Source: an uncultured Granulosicoccaceae bacterium
GTDB taxonomy: Bacteria; Pseudomonadota; Gammaproteobacteria; Granulosicoccales; Granulosicoccaceae
Reading direction: 5' to 3'
Assembly: GCA_937923745.1 (NCBI GenBank)
Contig: CALDUO010000072.1
Coordinates: forward strand, 1 to 35,289
Length of the DNA: 35,289 bases
Position numbers and translations under genes: made by a program. Below, piece by piece: positions 9,649-17,123 of this stretch. A model generated the notes under the pieces. The model worked only from the letters and a program-made list of their open reading frames with translations. It was not told the DNA's origin and did not search any database. Numbering within the stretch: the first letter of the stretch is position 1; each line of letters starts with the position of its first letter.

Positions 9649-10308
9649 TTAACTGCTGGCCGTTGAATTATTCGCCGTTGCAGTATCGCTGACGCGAGCG
9701 GTGCGTAGCGCTGTAATATACGGTTTGTGTTGTGCAATTTCAGCATCGGTCAAGCCCGTCAGCTCATAGGGCATGACCAACCAGTCGCTGGTGGTATGAA
9801 GGTAATAGTCGGGACTGCGATCGGTGCGTTGGCGTGTGGGTTTGTACCAGGGTACTGCGACCCTGATATGGTCGGGCGTATTGCGTTTGAGCCGTTGCCC
9901 AAGCCGGTCAATCACTGCCTTGACGTTCAGGCCACTGCTATAGACGTCATCGACAATCAGCAGTTGATCATCGGCATTTAGTGTCTCCAATAAATACTGT
10001 GTGCCATGCACTCTGATTTCGGTGGAGGGATCTTGCAGCATTTGTTCATAACGCGCGGCCCCGCGATAACTCGTGCGTAGCGCGATGTGATCGGTTTCTA
10101 CGCCAAGATACTGAAGACACTCCTGTACGGCGATACCAACACTGCTACCGCCGCGCCATAGCCCGACAATAAAAGTCGGTCTAAAGCCATCATTAAAAAT
10201 GTTGACTCCAAGTTGGTAGGCGTCTTCGAGCAAGCTCTGCTCTGAAATGAACTGCTTGGCAGGAGCTGAGGCTGGCGGTACCGACTTTGAATCCGTTTCG
10301 TTCGTCAT
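9649..10308 (-). CDS. Purine-type phosphoribosyltransferase (paralogue 1)
   Basis: A 219-aa type I phosphoribosyltransferase. The PRPP-binding loop LLIVDDVYSSGLN has the acidic pair Asp120/Asp121, and an upstream PTFIVGLWRGG segment forms the pyrophosphate loop typical of hypoxanthine/xanthine-guanine transferases. The loop is slightly off consensus (SSGLN rather than the TG-K/S type in paralogue 2). About 20 extra Pro/Ser/Ala residues at the N-terminus are absent from paralogue 2. ATG start, with AGGT about 7 nt upstream. It is the first gene of a two-gene operon with the cyclase-like protein and is divergent from its paralogue. Likely role: nucleobase salvage with PRPP, possibly on a non-standard base; the specificity cannot be read from sequence. 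Confidence 0.85.
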   Translation of the reverse strand: MTNETDSKSVPPASAPAKQFISEQSLLEDAYQLGVNIFNDGFRPTFIVGLWRGGSSVGIAVQECLQYLGVETDHIALRTSYRGAARYEQMLQDPSTEIRVHGTQYLLETLNADDQLLIVDDVYSSGLNVKAVIDRLGQRLKRNTPDHIRVAVPWYKPTRQRTDRSPDYYLHTTSDWLVMPYELTGLTDAEIAQHKPYITALRTARVSDTATANNSTASS

Positions 10309-10681
10309 AATTACCTGAACATCGACAGTGGGGCGAAATCAACTTACTATGATAACGGTATCTGCTGCCAAGATGGCGATCAAACACTCAAAATGTGAGA
10401 AGAGGTTGCTTTGTATGATTCCGCAACGACGTTGGCGTGTCATGAGTCGCCATCAGTGTCTGACAGCCTCAGTAAAAGCCTGTGCAGGTGGAGCCGGTGC
10501 TTTATCCCTGCCATGAGAACGGTGAATGCCGGGGCAAATCAGCCAAGCGAACGTTAGGGTATTGGCCAAAACCATAGCCAAGACCAAGGGCAAGACCCTA
10601 CAAGACAGTGGCCAAAACACAGGACCAAACAATGGATAAGATAATGGACCAAACAATACACAAGACACCACATAGACCATC
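10309..10681. other. 373-bp divergent intergenic region between the two phosphoribosyltransferase genes
   Basis: It must hold promoters for both operons, but no convincing -35/-10 pair is visible on either strand. The right third (about 10560-10675) is an A/C-rich repetitive leader, listed separately. A 34-codon frame at 10415-10516 has no ribosome-binding site or recognisable product. No tRNA, riboswitch-like fold or terminator was recognised. Confidence 0.6.
10562..10675 (+). repeat. A/C-rich leader of degenerate CCAARAC units
   Basis: About eight degenerate copies of an 8-12 bp unit (CCAAAAC, CCAAGAC, GCAAGAC, ACAAGAC, ACCAAAC) fill roughly 115 bp on one strand. GGACCAAACAAT occurs exactly twice, at 10622-10633 and 10646-10657. 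The run reaches within a few bases of the ATG at 10682, and no Shine-Dalgarno sequence precedes that ATG. As RNA it would be C/A-rich and largely unpaired. Confidence 0.7.
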
Positions 10682-11254
10682 ATGAGCGAAAAACAGTACC
10701 TCGACGCGCAAACACTATTGGAAGACTCCTTTAAGCTTGCCGCGATGGTGCACGATAGTGGTTATCTGCCGACCTTCATTGTAGCTGTGTGGCGAGGTGG
10801 AGCGCCGATGGGTATCGCGGTGCAGGAACTGTTTGCCCACTACGGTGTGGAAACCGATCATATCGCGATACGAACGGCGGCCTACCACGGAATTGACTCC
10901 AGCACTGATACGGTGCGTGTTTACAGTCTTAATTATCTGATCAAAAAAATACAGCATACCGATCGGTTGCTAATCGTTGACGACGTCTTTGACACCGGTA
11001 AAAGCATCGACGCGATTATCGCAACGATACATCGGCTGGCAAGGCGCAATGCGCCATCAGAAATACGTGTGGCGGTGCCGTATTTCAAACCGACCCGCAA
11101 TAAAAGCGCCCGTGTCCCTGACTACTATTTGCACGAGACCGAGGCTTGGTTAAAATTTCCGCACTCGGTTGAGGGCTTAACGCCTGACGAGGTCCGGCTT
11201 AACCGTCCGGAATTGCATCGCATCCTGCAACAGGCCAACACGTCGCCAGACTGA
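10682..11254 (+). CDS. Purine-type phosphoribosyltransferase (paralogue 2)
   Basis: A 190-aa type I phosphoribosyltransferase with PRPP loop LLIVDDVFDTGKS (Asp100/Asp101) and pyrophosphate-loop segment PTFIVAVWRGG. It matches the divergent gene over nearly its whole length, including LLED near the N-terminus, GIAVQE, GVETDHIA and a KPTR segment near the C-terminus, so the two are paralogues. Its PRPP loop is the more canonical. It lies 10 bp ahead of kynureninase and likely heads the operon with it and the VOC-cupin gene. No Shine-Dalgarno sequence precedes the ATG; the leader is a C/A-rich repeat. The substrate base is unknown: hypoxanthine/xanthine family, possibly specialised. Confidence 0.86.
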   Translation: MSEKQYLDAQTLLEDSFKLAAMVHDSGYLPTFIVAVWRGGAPMGIAVQELFAHYGVETDHIAIRTAAYHGIDSSTDTVRVYSLNYLIKKIQHTDRLLIVDDVFDTGKSIDAIIATIHRLARRNAPSEIRVAVPYFKPTRNKSARVPDYYLHETEAWLKFPHSVEGLTPDEVRLNRPELHRILQQANTSPD

Positions 11255-11264
11255 CCCTATCTCC

Positions 11265-12464
11265 ATGACTGCATCTAGCTGTTTTAAACACACGAAACAA
11301 CAGTTTCACTTGCCCGAAGACCTCGTCTACCTCGACGGCAATTCCCTTGGGCCGCTACCGCTGGCAGCCACCGAAAAAGTGTCGGCAACACTCGAACAAG
11401 AGTGGGGTGAACTGCTGATACAAGGATGGAACAAAGCCGGATGGATGGCTGCCCCGTCGAAAACCGGCGATCGCCTTGCAACCATGCTGGGCGCGCCGGC
11501 AGGCTCTATCGTGATGGGTGATACGTTGTCCATTAAGGTATTTCAAGCAGTCGATGCGGCGATGGATCTGGTGCCCGATCGCGCGGTGGTACTCTCCGAT
11601 TCCGGCAATTTCCCAACAGACCTGTATATGGTCGAGGGGTTACTCAAGAATAGATCGGCTGGAAAGCTGAAAGTGGTGGAGCCAGAGCATCTGGCGTCGG
11701 CCATTGACCCATCCGTTGCCGTGGTGCTGCTCACCGGGGTGGATTACCGGACCGGACGCTTGCACGACACGGCATCAATCGTTAAAAAAGCGCACGCTGT
11801 CGGCGCAACCGTGGTGCTTGATCTGGCTCACTCGGCTGGTGCTATTCCAGTGAATCTCCACGACGAGAACCCGGACTTTGCAGTTGGCTGCACCTATAAA
11901 TACCTGAATGGTGGTCCGGGTGCACCGGCGTTTATTTATGTGGCACCACGACACCAGCAGCGTATCCGTCCGGCACTGTCCGGGTGGTTGGGGCATGCCG
12001 CGCCGTTCGCATTCGATCAACACTACACGCCAGCAGACGGTGTGGAGCGAATGCGGGTCGGTACACCCCCGGTTGTGGCGTTATCTATCCTGGATGCCGC
12101 GCTCGATATTTGGGAGCAGGTGTCTATGGATGCTGTCAGGCAAGCTTCCATTAAACTCAGTGAGCAATTTATTGCAGGTGTCGAATCACAATGCCCGGAG
12201 CTCGTGTTAGCCAGTCCGCGTGACGCTCAACAGCGTGGCTCACAGGTGTCGTTTCGGCACCCCGAAGGCTATGCGATCGTGCAGGCTCTCATCAGTGCCG
12301 GTGTCGTGGGCGATTTCCGTGCGCCCGACATTTTGCGGTTTGGTTTCACGCCGCTGTATCTGGACAGTGATGATGTTGCAAAGGCTGTTGAGCGGCTCGC
12401 GTTGATCATGCGCGAAGGTCGTTGGGATCAGCCTCACTTTAAGATAAAGGCAGCAGTCACCTGA
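11265..12464 (+). CDS. kynU: Kynureninase
   Basis: A 399-aa PLP-dependent hydrolase that cleaves L-kynurenine (or 3-hydroxykynurenine) to anthranilate (or 3-hydroxyanthranilate) and alanine, in the cytosol. The N-terminal YLDGNSLGPLP motif is diagnostic of kynureninase. The PLP lysine is Lys212 in the CTYKYLNGGPGAP segment, and DLAHSAGAIPV carries the cofactor-binding Asp. Length is normal for bacterial KynU. It sits 10 bp after the phosphoribosyltransferase stop and 19 bp before the VOC-cupin gene. No tryptophan dioxygenase or kynurenine formamidase is in the window, so the pathway is completed elsewhere or the enzyme acts on a related compound. Confidence 0.93.
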   Translation: MTASSCFKHTKQQFHLPEDLVYLDGNSLGPLPLAATEKVSATLEQEWGELLIQGWNKAGWMAAPSKTGDRLATMLGAPAGSIVMGDTLSIKVFQAVDAAMDLVPDRAVVLSDSGNFPTDLYMVEGLLKNRSAGKLKVVEPEHLASAIDPSVAVVLLTGVDYRTGRLHDTASIVKKAHAVGATVVLDLAHSAGAIPVNLHDENPDFAVGCTYKYLNGGPGAPAFIYVAPRHQQRIRPALSGWLGHAAPFAFDQHYTPADGVERMRVGTPPVVALSILDAALDIWEQVSMDAVRQASIKLSEQFIAGVESQCPELVLASPRDAQQRGSQVSFRHPEGYAIVQALISAGVVGDFRAPDILRFGFTPLYLDSDDVAKAVERLALIMREGRWDQPHFKIKAAVT

Positions 12465-12483
12465 TGATAACGGGACTTCTGTT

Positions 12484-13614
12484 ATGACCCTCGCGGATCA
12501 ACATGGTGTTGCACAGGTGGTGATTGGTTCTGGCAATCTTACCGACGATCTCGCATTTTTTACTGGCAGTGTAGGGTTTAGACTCAACGCGATCTATCCG
12601 TCTGATGATCCGCAGGTTGCGATCCTAAACGGTTATGGTCTTGAGATTCGTCTTGACCGGGCAGCTCCCCGCCCGACCGGTCAAACCATCATTCTGCCAA
12701 CCGGCACGTCTATGCCCCTTGATCGAGACTCAGCGGGTGTCTGGTCCGGTGCTGCCACCGGGGGGATGCGAGCGCAAGCGCCAAACGGTGTGGTGGTAGA
12801 AGTGCCACCCGCAGCAACCGAGCTCACCATTCCAAAACCCACACAGGCGTTTGAAGTACGCCGACTCAGTGATGGCGCGTCATGGGTTATCGGTCGAGCC
12901 GGTATGCACTATCGTGATCTTGTGCCGGATCGGCTGGGCGGTAGCATTATTGCGTCCCACATTCGTATACCTGACGGCGGGCCGGTGCCCGACATGGTGC
13001 ATTATCACACCGTCGGTTTTCAGTTGATTTACTGCTACCACGGATGGGTGCGGCTGGTCTATGAGGATCAGGGTCCGCCATTCCTGCTGGAAGCCGGTGA
13101 CTGCGTGACGCAGCCTCCGGGCATCCGGCATCAGGTACTTGAGGCGTCTGATGAACTGCAGGTTATTGAGATTGCGGTGCCGGCCGAGCATATGACCACC
13201 ATCGATCACGAGCTCAGTCTGCCCACCCCCCATTATCAACCCGAGCGAGAGTTTCAAGGTCAGGTGTTCTGCCATTACCGGTCAACCGATGCAGACTGGC
13301 AGCCTTGGTATCAATCAGGTTTTGTCTATAGCGATACCGGGGTTGCACGATGTTCTGCAAACGCAGCATCCGTGCATATTGCCAGGCCCGATTCGCAGGC
13401 AGCCAGTGCATCGCTGAGCTCTCAGCATCACGATGACATTCTGTTTGCGTTTGTGACCGACGGAGAGGTGACGCTGTCGGTGGCTAACCATCACACCAGT
13501 GTGCTGGTCGCCGGAGATGCGTTTGTGATACCACCGGCAACCGACTTTGCCTACACCGCAAGCGCCAACGCCGAATTACTGGAAGTCAGAATACTCAAAA
13601 CTGACGCTGTTTAA
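12484..13614 (+). CDS. VOC-like / cupin metalloprotein, unknown substrate
   Basis: A 376-aa protein. Residues ~8-60 resemble half of a vicinal-oxygen-chelate (glyoxalase) fold (SGNLTDDLAFFTGSVGF). Residues ~120-240 are a cupin with metal-site motif MVHYHTVGFQ (His173, His175, Gln180 where many cupins have Glu) and PPGIRH (His216). Residues ~300-370 are a second cupin-like barrel (GEVTLSV, then GDAFVIPPATDF) without the full ligand set. It is the last gene of the phosphoribosyltransferase-kynureninase operon. 3-Hydroxyanthranilate dioxygenase is also a cupin, so a dioxygenase or isomerase role in aromatic amino-acid catabolism is possible, but the motif spacing does not identify it as that enzyme. 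Fold call is good; function is unassigned. Confidence 0.78.
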   Translation: MTLADQHGVAQVVIGSGNLTDDLAFFTGSVGFRLNAIYPSDDPQVAILNGYGLEIRLDRAAPRPTGQTIILPTGTSMPLDRDSAGVWSGAATGGMRAQAPNGVVVEVPPAATELTIPKPTQAFEVRRLSDGASWVIGRAGMHYRDLVPDRLGGSIIASHIRIPDGGPVPDMVHYHTVGFQLIYCYHGWVRLVYEDQGPPFLLEAGDCVTQPPGIRHQVLEASDELQVIEIAVPAEHMTTIDHELSLPTPHYQPEREFQGQVFCHYRSTDADWQPWYQSGFVYSDTGVARCSANAASVHIARPDSQAASASLSSQHHDDILFAFVTDGEVTLSVANHHTSVLVAGDAFVIPPATDFAYTASANAELLEVRILKTDAV

Positions 13615-13799
13615 CCCGGTTTTAACGCCAGCCAATCGCTGCCAACCCCGGCTAACTATGGCCATCCCACGACAAAGTAACGCAGCCAATGTCAGCCCAA
13701 TGGCTGCTCAGTGTCAGCTCAGTGGCTTTTGGTAAATTCGGGAGCTGCCAATTTGGGCAAGCCATGCCAGTGTGGTCCCGGCGCACACCGGGCTCGTCA
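13615..13799. other. Convergent intergenic region with inverted and tandem repeats
   Basis: This lies between converging genes. GCAGCC (13682-13687) and GGCTGC (13702-13707) form a 6-bp stem with a 14-nt loop, and GCTCAGTG is repeated at a 12-bp interval just after it. GCCAA-containing pentamers recur through the first half. There is no clear U-tract, so a terminator role is only possible. Confidence 0.4.
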
Positions 13800-15017
13800 T
13801 TACCATCGCCATGCCGGCATGTTGAGCCTGTGTTGACCGTCAACCAAAGTTTGCCCCGTCGTTTTGAGCAGCCGAATCTGTTGCAGCGTGTCGTCAGCGT
13901 CGTCGTATAACAGCGTCGCGCCCGGCGCGAGTTGTGGCGCATGAGACTGAAGCAGTGTCTCGACCAGCGCAGCGGAATGGGAGACAACCCATACCTGCGA
14001 GCGGGTGGCCGCTTGCGTAATGAGCCGTGCAAGGCTAGGCAGGAGATCGGGGTGCAGGCTGGTTTCGGGTTCGTTTAGTACCAGTAATGAAGGCGGTCTG
14101 GGCGACAACAACGCGGTGACCAACAACACATACCGTAACGTGCCATCGGAGAGCTCGCGACAATCCAAAGGGCGCAGCAACCCTGGCTGAGAAAAATGTA
14201 GCGAGAAATGGCCATCGTGACTGACATCAATGGTGAGTCGGGCACCCGGAAACGCATCATCAATGGCAGCGTCGAGTCCGTTGGTGTCACCAATTTCCCG
14301 AATGGTCTGCAGCGCTGCTGCAAGATCGCACCCGTCGTGCGCCAATACCGGCGTGCGGGTGCCGAGGCCGGGGCGTCGCGCAGGGGCGTCCGGGTCGGTC
14401 CTGAATTGATCATAAAAACGCCAATCGCGTATGCGTTCGCGCAACATGAGAATCTCGGGTGCCAGCGTCGCATCGGTGAGTAGAGAGAACAGGCTGTCGT
14501 AGGTTGCCGTATGGTTGTTGGCCACGTGCCATGATCGGCCGGACTTTACCCTGACCAAAGGACCCTTACGTTCAACCAACACCGTTGACGGTTTCAGTAC
14601 ATCGCCGGCCCAAATGACTTCACGTTTTATTTCGGGGTCTTTGTAAAACAGACTGTGTGAGGGTTCCGGCAACCCGAGCTCTATGGCATACCCATAGTCG
14701 TCTGCGTTAAATCCCAGTTTGAGCCTGACCGGACAAGTGCGTGGGCCGCCTTGTATCTCAACACTGCCATCTTGCATCCCCTTGGACAGTGACTCGGGGC
14801 CTGCCCAAAAGACGGACTCAAGACCGCCTTGTCGGGCCAGTGCCGGAATGACACCACCGTTCAGACCACCCTGGGCCGTCTCCGCCAGAAGCCTCAAGGC
14901 CCGATACAGGTTGGATTTACCACTGCCATTTGCGCCAGTCACAACGGTCAGCTGTGCCAGCGGCATCACGAGGTGCAGTAATGACCGGTAGTTATTGACT
15001 GCCAGTGTATGAATCAT
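13800..15017 (-). CDS. RecF/SMC-like AAA family ATPase
   Basis: A 405-aa predicted ATPase. MIHTLAVNNYRSLL is the typical first strand of RecF/OLD-type ATPases, Walker A is GANGSGKSN near residue 30, the signature LSDGTLR precedes Walker B LLVLNEPETSLHP, and a WVVSHS switch follows. Asn replaces the usual Asp in the Walker B LDEP box. I start the gene at the ATG at 15017, which opens directly into the conserved N-terminus with AGG about 9 nt upstream; an 18-residue TTG-initiated extension is also open. No nuclease (TOPRIM) domain is present and no defence partner is adjacent. It is divergent from the carnitine cluster. Role unknown; DNA repair-like or defence-like ATPase. Confidence 0.8.
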   Translation of the reverse strand: MIHTLAVNNYRSLLHLVMPLAQLTVVTGANGSGKSNLYRALRLLAETAQGGLNGGVIPALARQGGLESVFWAGPESLSKGMQDGSVEIQGGPRTCPVRLKLGFNADDYGYAIELGLPEPSHSLFYKDPEIKREVIWAGDVLKPSTVLVERKGPLVRVKSGRSWHVANNHTATYDSLFSLLTDATLAPEILMLRERIRDWRFYDQFRTDPDAPARRPGLGTRTPVLAHDGCDLAAALQTIREIGDTNGLDAAIDDAFPGARLTIDVSHDGHFSLHFSQPGLLRPLDCRELSDGTLRYVLLVTALLSPRPPSLLVLNEPETSLHPDLLPSLARLITQAATRSQVWVVSHSAALVETLLQSHAPQLAPGATLLYDDADDTLQQIRLLKTTGQTLVDGQHRLNMPAWRW

Positions 15018-15100
15018 GCCTTGCCTGTCACTCCCGTGATGATTCGTCGGGTTAGAAGATGCAGCTACCAATAAAACATGATAGCGTCGCTGAAAATCCA

Positions 15101-15107
15101 GAGGAAC
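15101..15107 (+). promoter_or_regulatory. Ribosome-binding site fixing the BKACE start
   Basis: AGAGGAA lies 6 nt before the ATG at 15114. The alternative ATG at 15078 has no comparable site, and its first twelve residues do not look like the family N-terminus. Confidence 0.6.
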
Positions 15108-15113
15108 ACTAAC

Positions 15114-16025
15114 ATGCCGTTAAGCGCTAACCGAGACGTTTTTATCACTTGTGCCGTGACCGGTTCGGGCAGTTCGCAAGACCGCTCTCCGCATGTGCCG
15201 AGAAGCCCTGCACAAATCGCCGACAGTGCCATTGATGCGGCGAAAGCCGGTGCGGCCATCGTCCATTGTCATGTGCGTGATCCAGACACCGGTGTGCCCT
15301 GCCGTGATCTTGGTTTTTTTCGTGAGGTTACCGACCGAATTCGCGCGTCGGATACAGATGTCGTGCTGAACCTGACTGCCGGTATGGGTGGCGATATGGT
15401 GTTTGGTGATGTTGAACAACCGCTGCCTTTGAATCCTCAGGCAACCGACATGGCAGGTGCGACAGAGCGTGTGGCTCACATTGCCGAGTGTCTTCCGGAA
15501 ATCTGCACGCTCGATTGCGGCACCATGAATTTTGCAGAAGCAGACTACGTCATGACAAATACTCCGGGTATGTTGCGCGCAATGGCGGCACAAATGACCG
15601 CGCTCGGTGTCAGACCTGAAATTGAGGCATTCGACACCGGTCATTTGTGGTTTGCAAAACAACTGGTAGACGAAGGCCTGATAGAAGACCCTGTGTTAAT
15701 ACAGTTGTGTATGGGTGTGCCTTGGGGTGCACCTGATGATCTCAACACCTTTATGGCAATGGTTAACAACGTACCCGATCATTGGTGTTTCTCGGCGTTT
15801 TCAATTGGCCGAAACGAAATGCCCTATGCCGCCGCCGCTATGCTCGCTGGCGGTAATGTGCGCGTCGGTCTCGAAGATAATTTGTGGCTGGAAAAAGGGG
15901 TGTTGGCAACCAATGCGCAATTGGTCGAACGGGCAGCCACCATTGTGACAGCGATGGGTGCAAGGGTGATCGGGCCCGATGAAGTCAGGGAAAAACTCAA
16001 GCTGGTCAAGCGAGCGCCGGTATGA
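15114..16025 (+). CDS. BKACE family beta-keto acid cleavage enzyme, probable 3-dehydrocarnitine cleavage
   Basis: A 303-aa DUF849/BKACE protein. These Zn enzymes condense a beta-keto acid with acetyl-CoA to give acetoacetyl-CoA and a shortened CoA ester or amine product. Visible family motifs: IVHCHVRDPDTG (HxH zinc ligands), LNLTAGMGGD, LDCGTMNF, EAFDTGH, VPWGAPDD and VGLEDN near the C-terminus (Glu zinc ligand). Length is normal. The stop overlaps the start of the carnitine dehydrogenase gene by 4 nt (ATGA), strong evidence for coupling. With that partner the natural substrate is 3-dehydrocarnitine, giving a glycine-betaine product plus acetoacetyl-CoA as in the pseudomonad carnitine pathway. 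Family is certain; substrate is inferred from context. Confidence 0.88.
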   Translation: MPLSANRDVFITCAVTGSGSSQDRSPHVPRSPAQIADSAIDAAKAGAAIVHCHVRDPDTGVPCRDLGFFREVTDRIRASDTDVVLNLTAGMGGDMVFGDVEQPLPLNPQATDMAGATERVAHIAECLPEICTLDCGTMNFAEADYVMTNTPGMLRAMAAQMTALGVRPEIEAFDTGHLWFAKQLVDEGLIEDPVLIQLCMGVPWGAPDDLNTFMAMVNNVPDHWCFSAFSIGRNEMPYAAAAMLAGGNVRVGLEDNLWLEKGVLATNAQLVERAATIVTAMGARVIGPDEVREKLKLVKRAPV

Positions 16026-17026
16026 AGCGGCCACATAATAAGGTTGCTGCGATTGTAGGCGGCGGTGTTATCGGCGGTGGTTGGGCTGCGCGTTTTTTAT
16101 TAAACGGCTGGGACGTTACTGTCTTTGATCCTGACCCGGACGCCGAGCGCAAACTGGCAGCAGTGCTCGATAATGCGCGGCGATCCTTGCCGCAGCTGTC
16201 AGACGTTGCAGCACCGGATGAAGGTACCCTGACTTTTAGCGACTCGATAGCAAGTGCGGTACAGCACGCTGGCTGGATTCAGGAAAGCGTACCGGAGCGC
16301 CTCGACATCAAACACGCGACGTTCCACGACATACAGCAGCACTGTCGTGCCGAAGCAGTGATTGGTTCTTCGACGTCGGGTTTTAAACCGTCCGAGCTGC
16401 AAGAGGGCGCCAGTCACCCCGAGCAAATCATGGTCGCGCATCCCTTTAACCCGGTCTATCTGTTGCCGTTGGTCGAACTTGTCGCAGGTTCTGTCAAAGA
16501 GCATGAGCGAGTTGCAGCTGCACAGACCATACTGACCGGCATCGGTATGAAACCGTTGGTGGTTCGTCAGGAAATCGATGCACATATTGCCGATCGTTTT
16601 CTGGAAGCGGTGTGGCGTGAAGCGTTATGGCTGGTCAAAGACGGTGTGGCGACTACGGAAGAAATAGATGACGCCATTCGGTATGGTTTCGGACTTCGCT
16701 GGGCACAAATGGGTTTATTTGAAACCTATCGGATCGCCGGTGGCGAGGCGGGTATGGCGCATTTTATTGAGCAGTTTGGTCCGTGTCTGCAATGGCCATG
16801 GACCAAACTCATGGACGTGCCTGAGCTGACCGACGAGCTGGTCAACACCATTGCATCACAGTCCGATGAACAGTCTGGCGCCTACACCATTCGGGAGCTT
16901 GAACGTATCCGTGATGATAATTTGGTGGGTATGATGCGAGCGCTCAAGGAGCGCAATTGGGGGGCAGGCCGACTATTGCGTGAGCACGATGAACGACTGC
17001 GCGAGCAACCTACATCAAACGGGTAA
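16022..17026 (+). CDS. lcdH: L-carnitine 3-dehydrogenase (3-hydroxyacyl-CoA dehydrogenase family)
   Basis: A 334-aa NAD-dependent dehydrogenase oxidising L-carnitine to 3-dehydrocarnitine. The Rossmann motif VGGGVIGGGWAARF is at the N-terminus, followed by an acidic FDPDPD at the end of strand 2 (NAD preference). The catalytic region is VAHPFNPVYLLPLVEL with His140. The segment EAVWREALWLVKDGVATTEE and the following GFGLRW closely match what I recall of characterised carnitine dehydrogenases and distinguish it from ordinary 3-hydroxybutyryl-CoA dehydrogenases. Length matches the short (~320-aa) form; some rhizobial enzymes carry a C-terminal thioesterase domain, absent here. It overlaps the BKACE gene by 4 nt, and a 97-bp gap follows before the acyl-CoA dehydrogenase. 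Confidence 0.87.
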   Translation: MKRPHNKVAAIVGGGVIGGGWAARFLLNGWDVTVFDPDPDAERKLAAVLDNARRSLPQLSDVAAPDEGTLTFSDSIASAVQHAGWIQESVPERLDIKHATFHDIQQHCRAEAVIGSSTSGFKPSELQEGASHPEQIMVAHPFNPVYLLPLVELVAGSVKEHERVAAAQTILTGIGMKPLVVRQEIDAHIADRFLEAVWREALWLVKDGVATTEEIDDAIRYGFGLRWAQMGLFETYRIAGGEAGMAHFIEQFGPCLQWPWTKLMDVPELTDELVNTIASQSDEQSGAYTIRELERIRDDNLVGMMRALKERNWGAGRLLREHDERLREQPTSNG

Positions 17027-17123
17027 AAACTGATGGGGCTGCGACAGCGCACAAGGTCAGCCACCGTCGCGACAGATTGACAACTAAAACAATAAACCAT
17101 CACTGCTCAGGACTACCACGGTT

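Noticed and set aside
10415-10516. A 33-residue plus-strand frame (MIPQRRWRVMSRH...) between the phosphoribosyltransferase genes
   Set aside because: No ribosome-binding site, no hydrophobic or leader-peptide features, no terminator after it.
17077-17082. Perfect TTGACA ahead of the acyl-CoA dehydrogenase gene, considered as a -35 box
   Set aside because: No acceptable -10 hexamer lies 16-18 bp downstream, so a promoter cannot be called; an internal start there stays possible.
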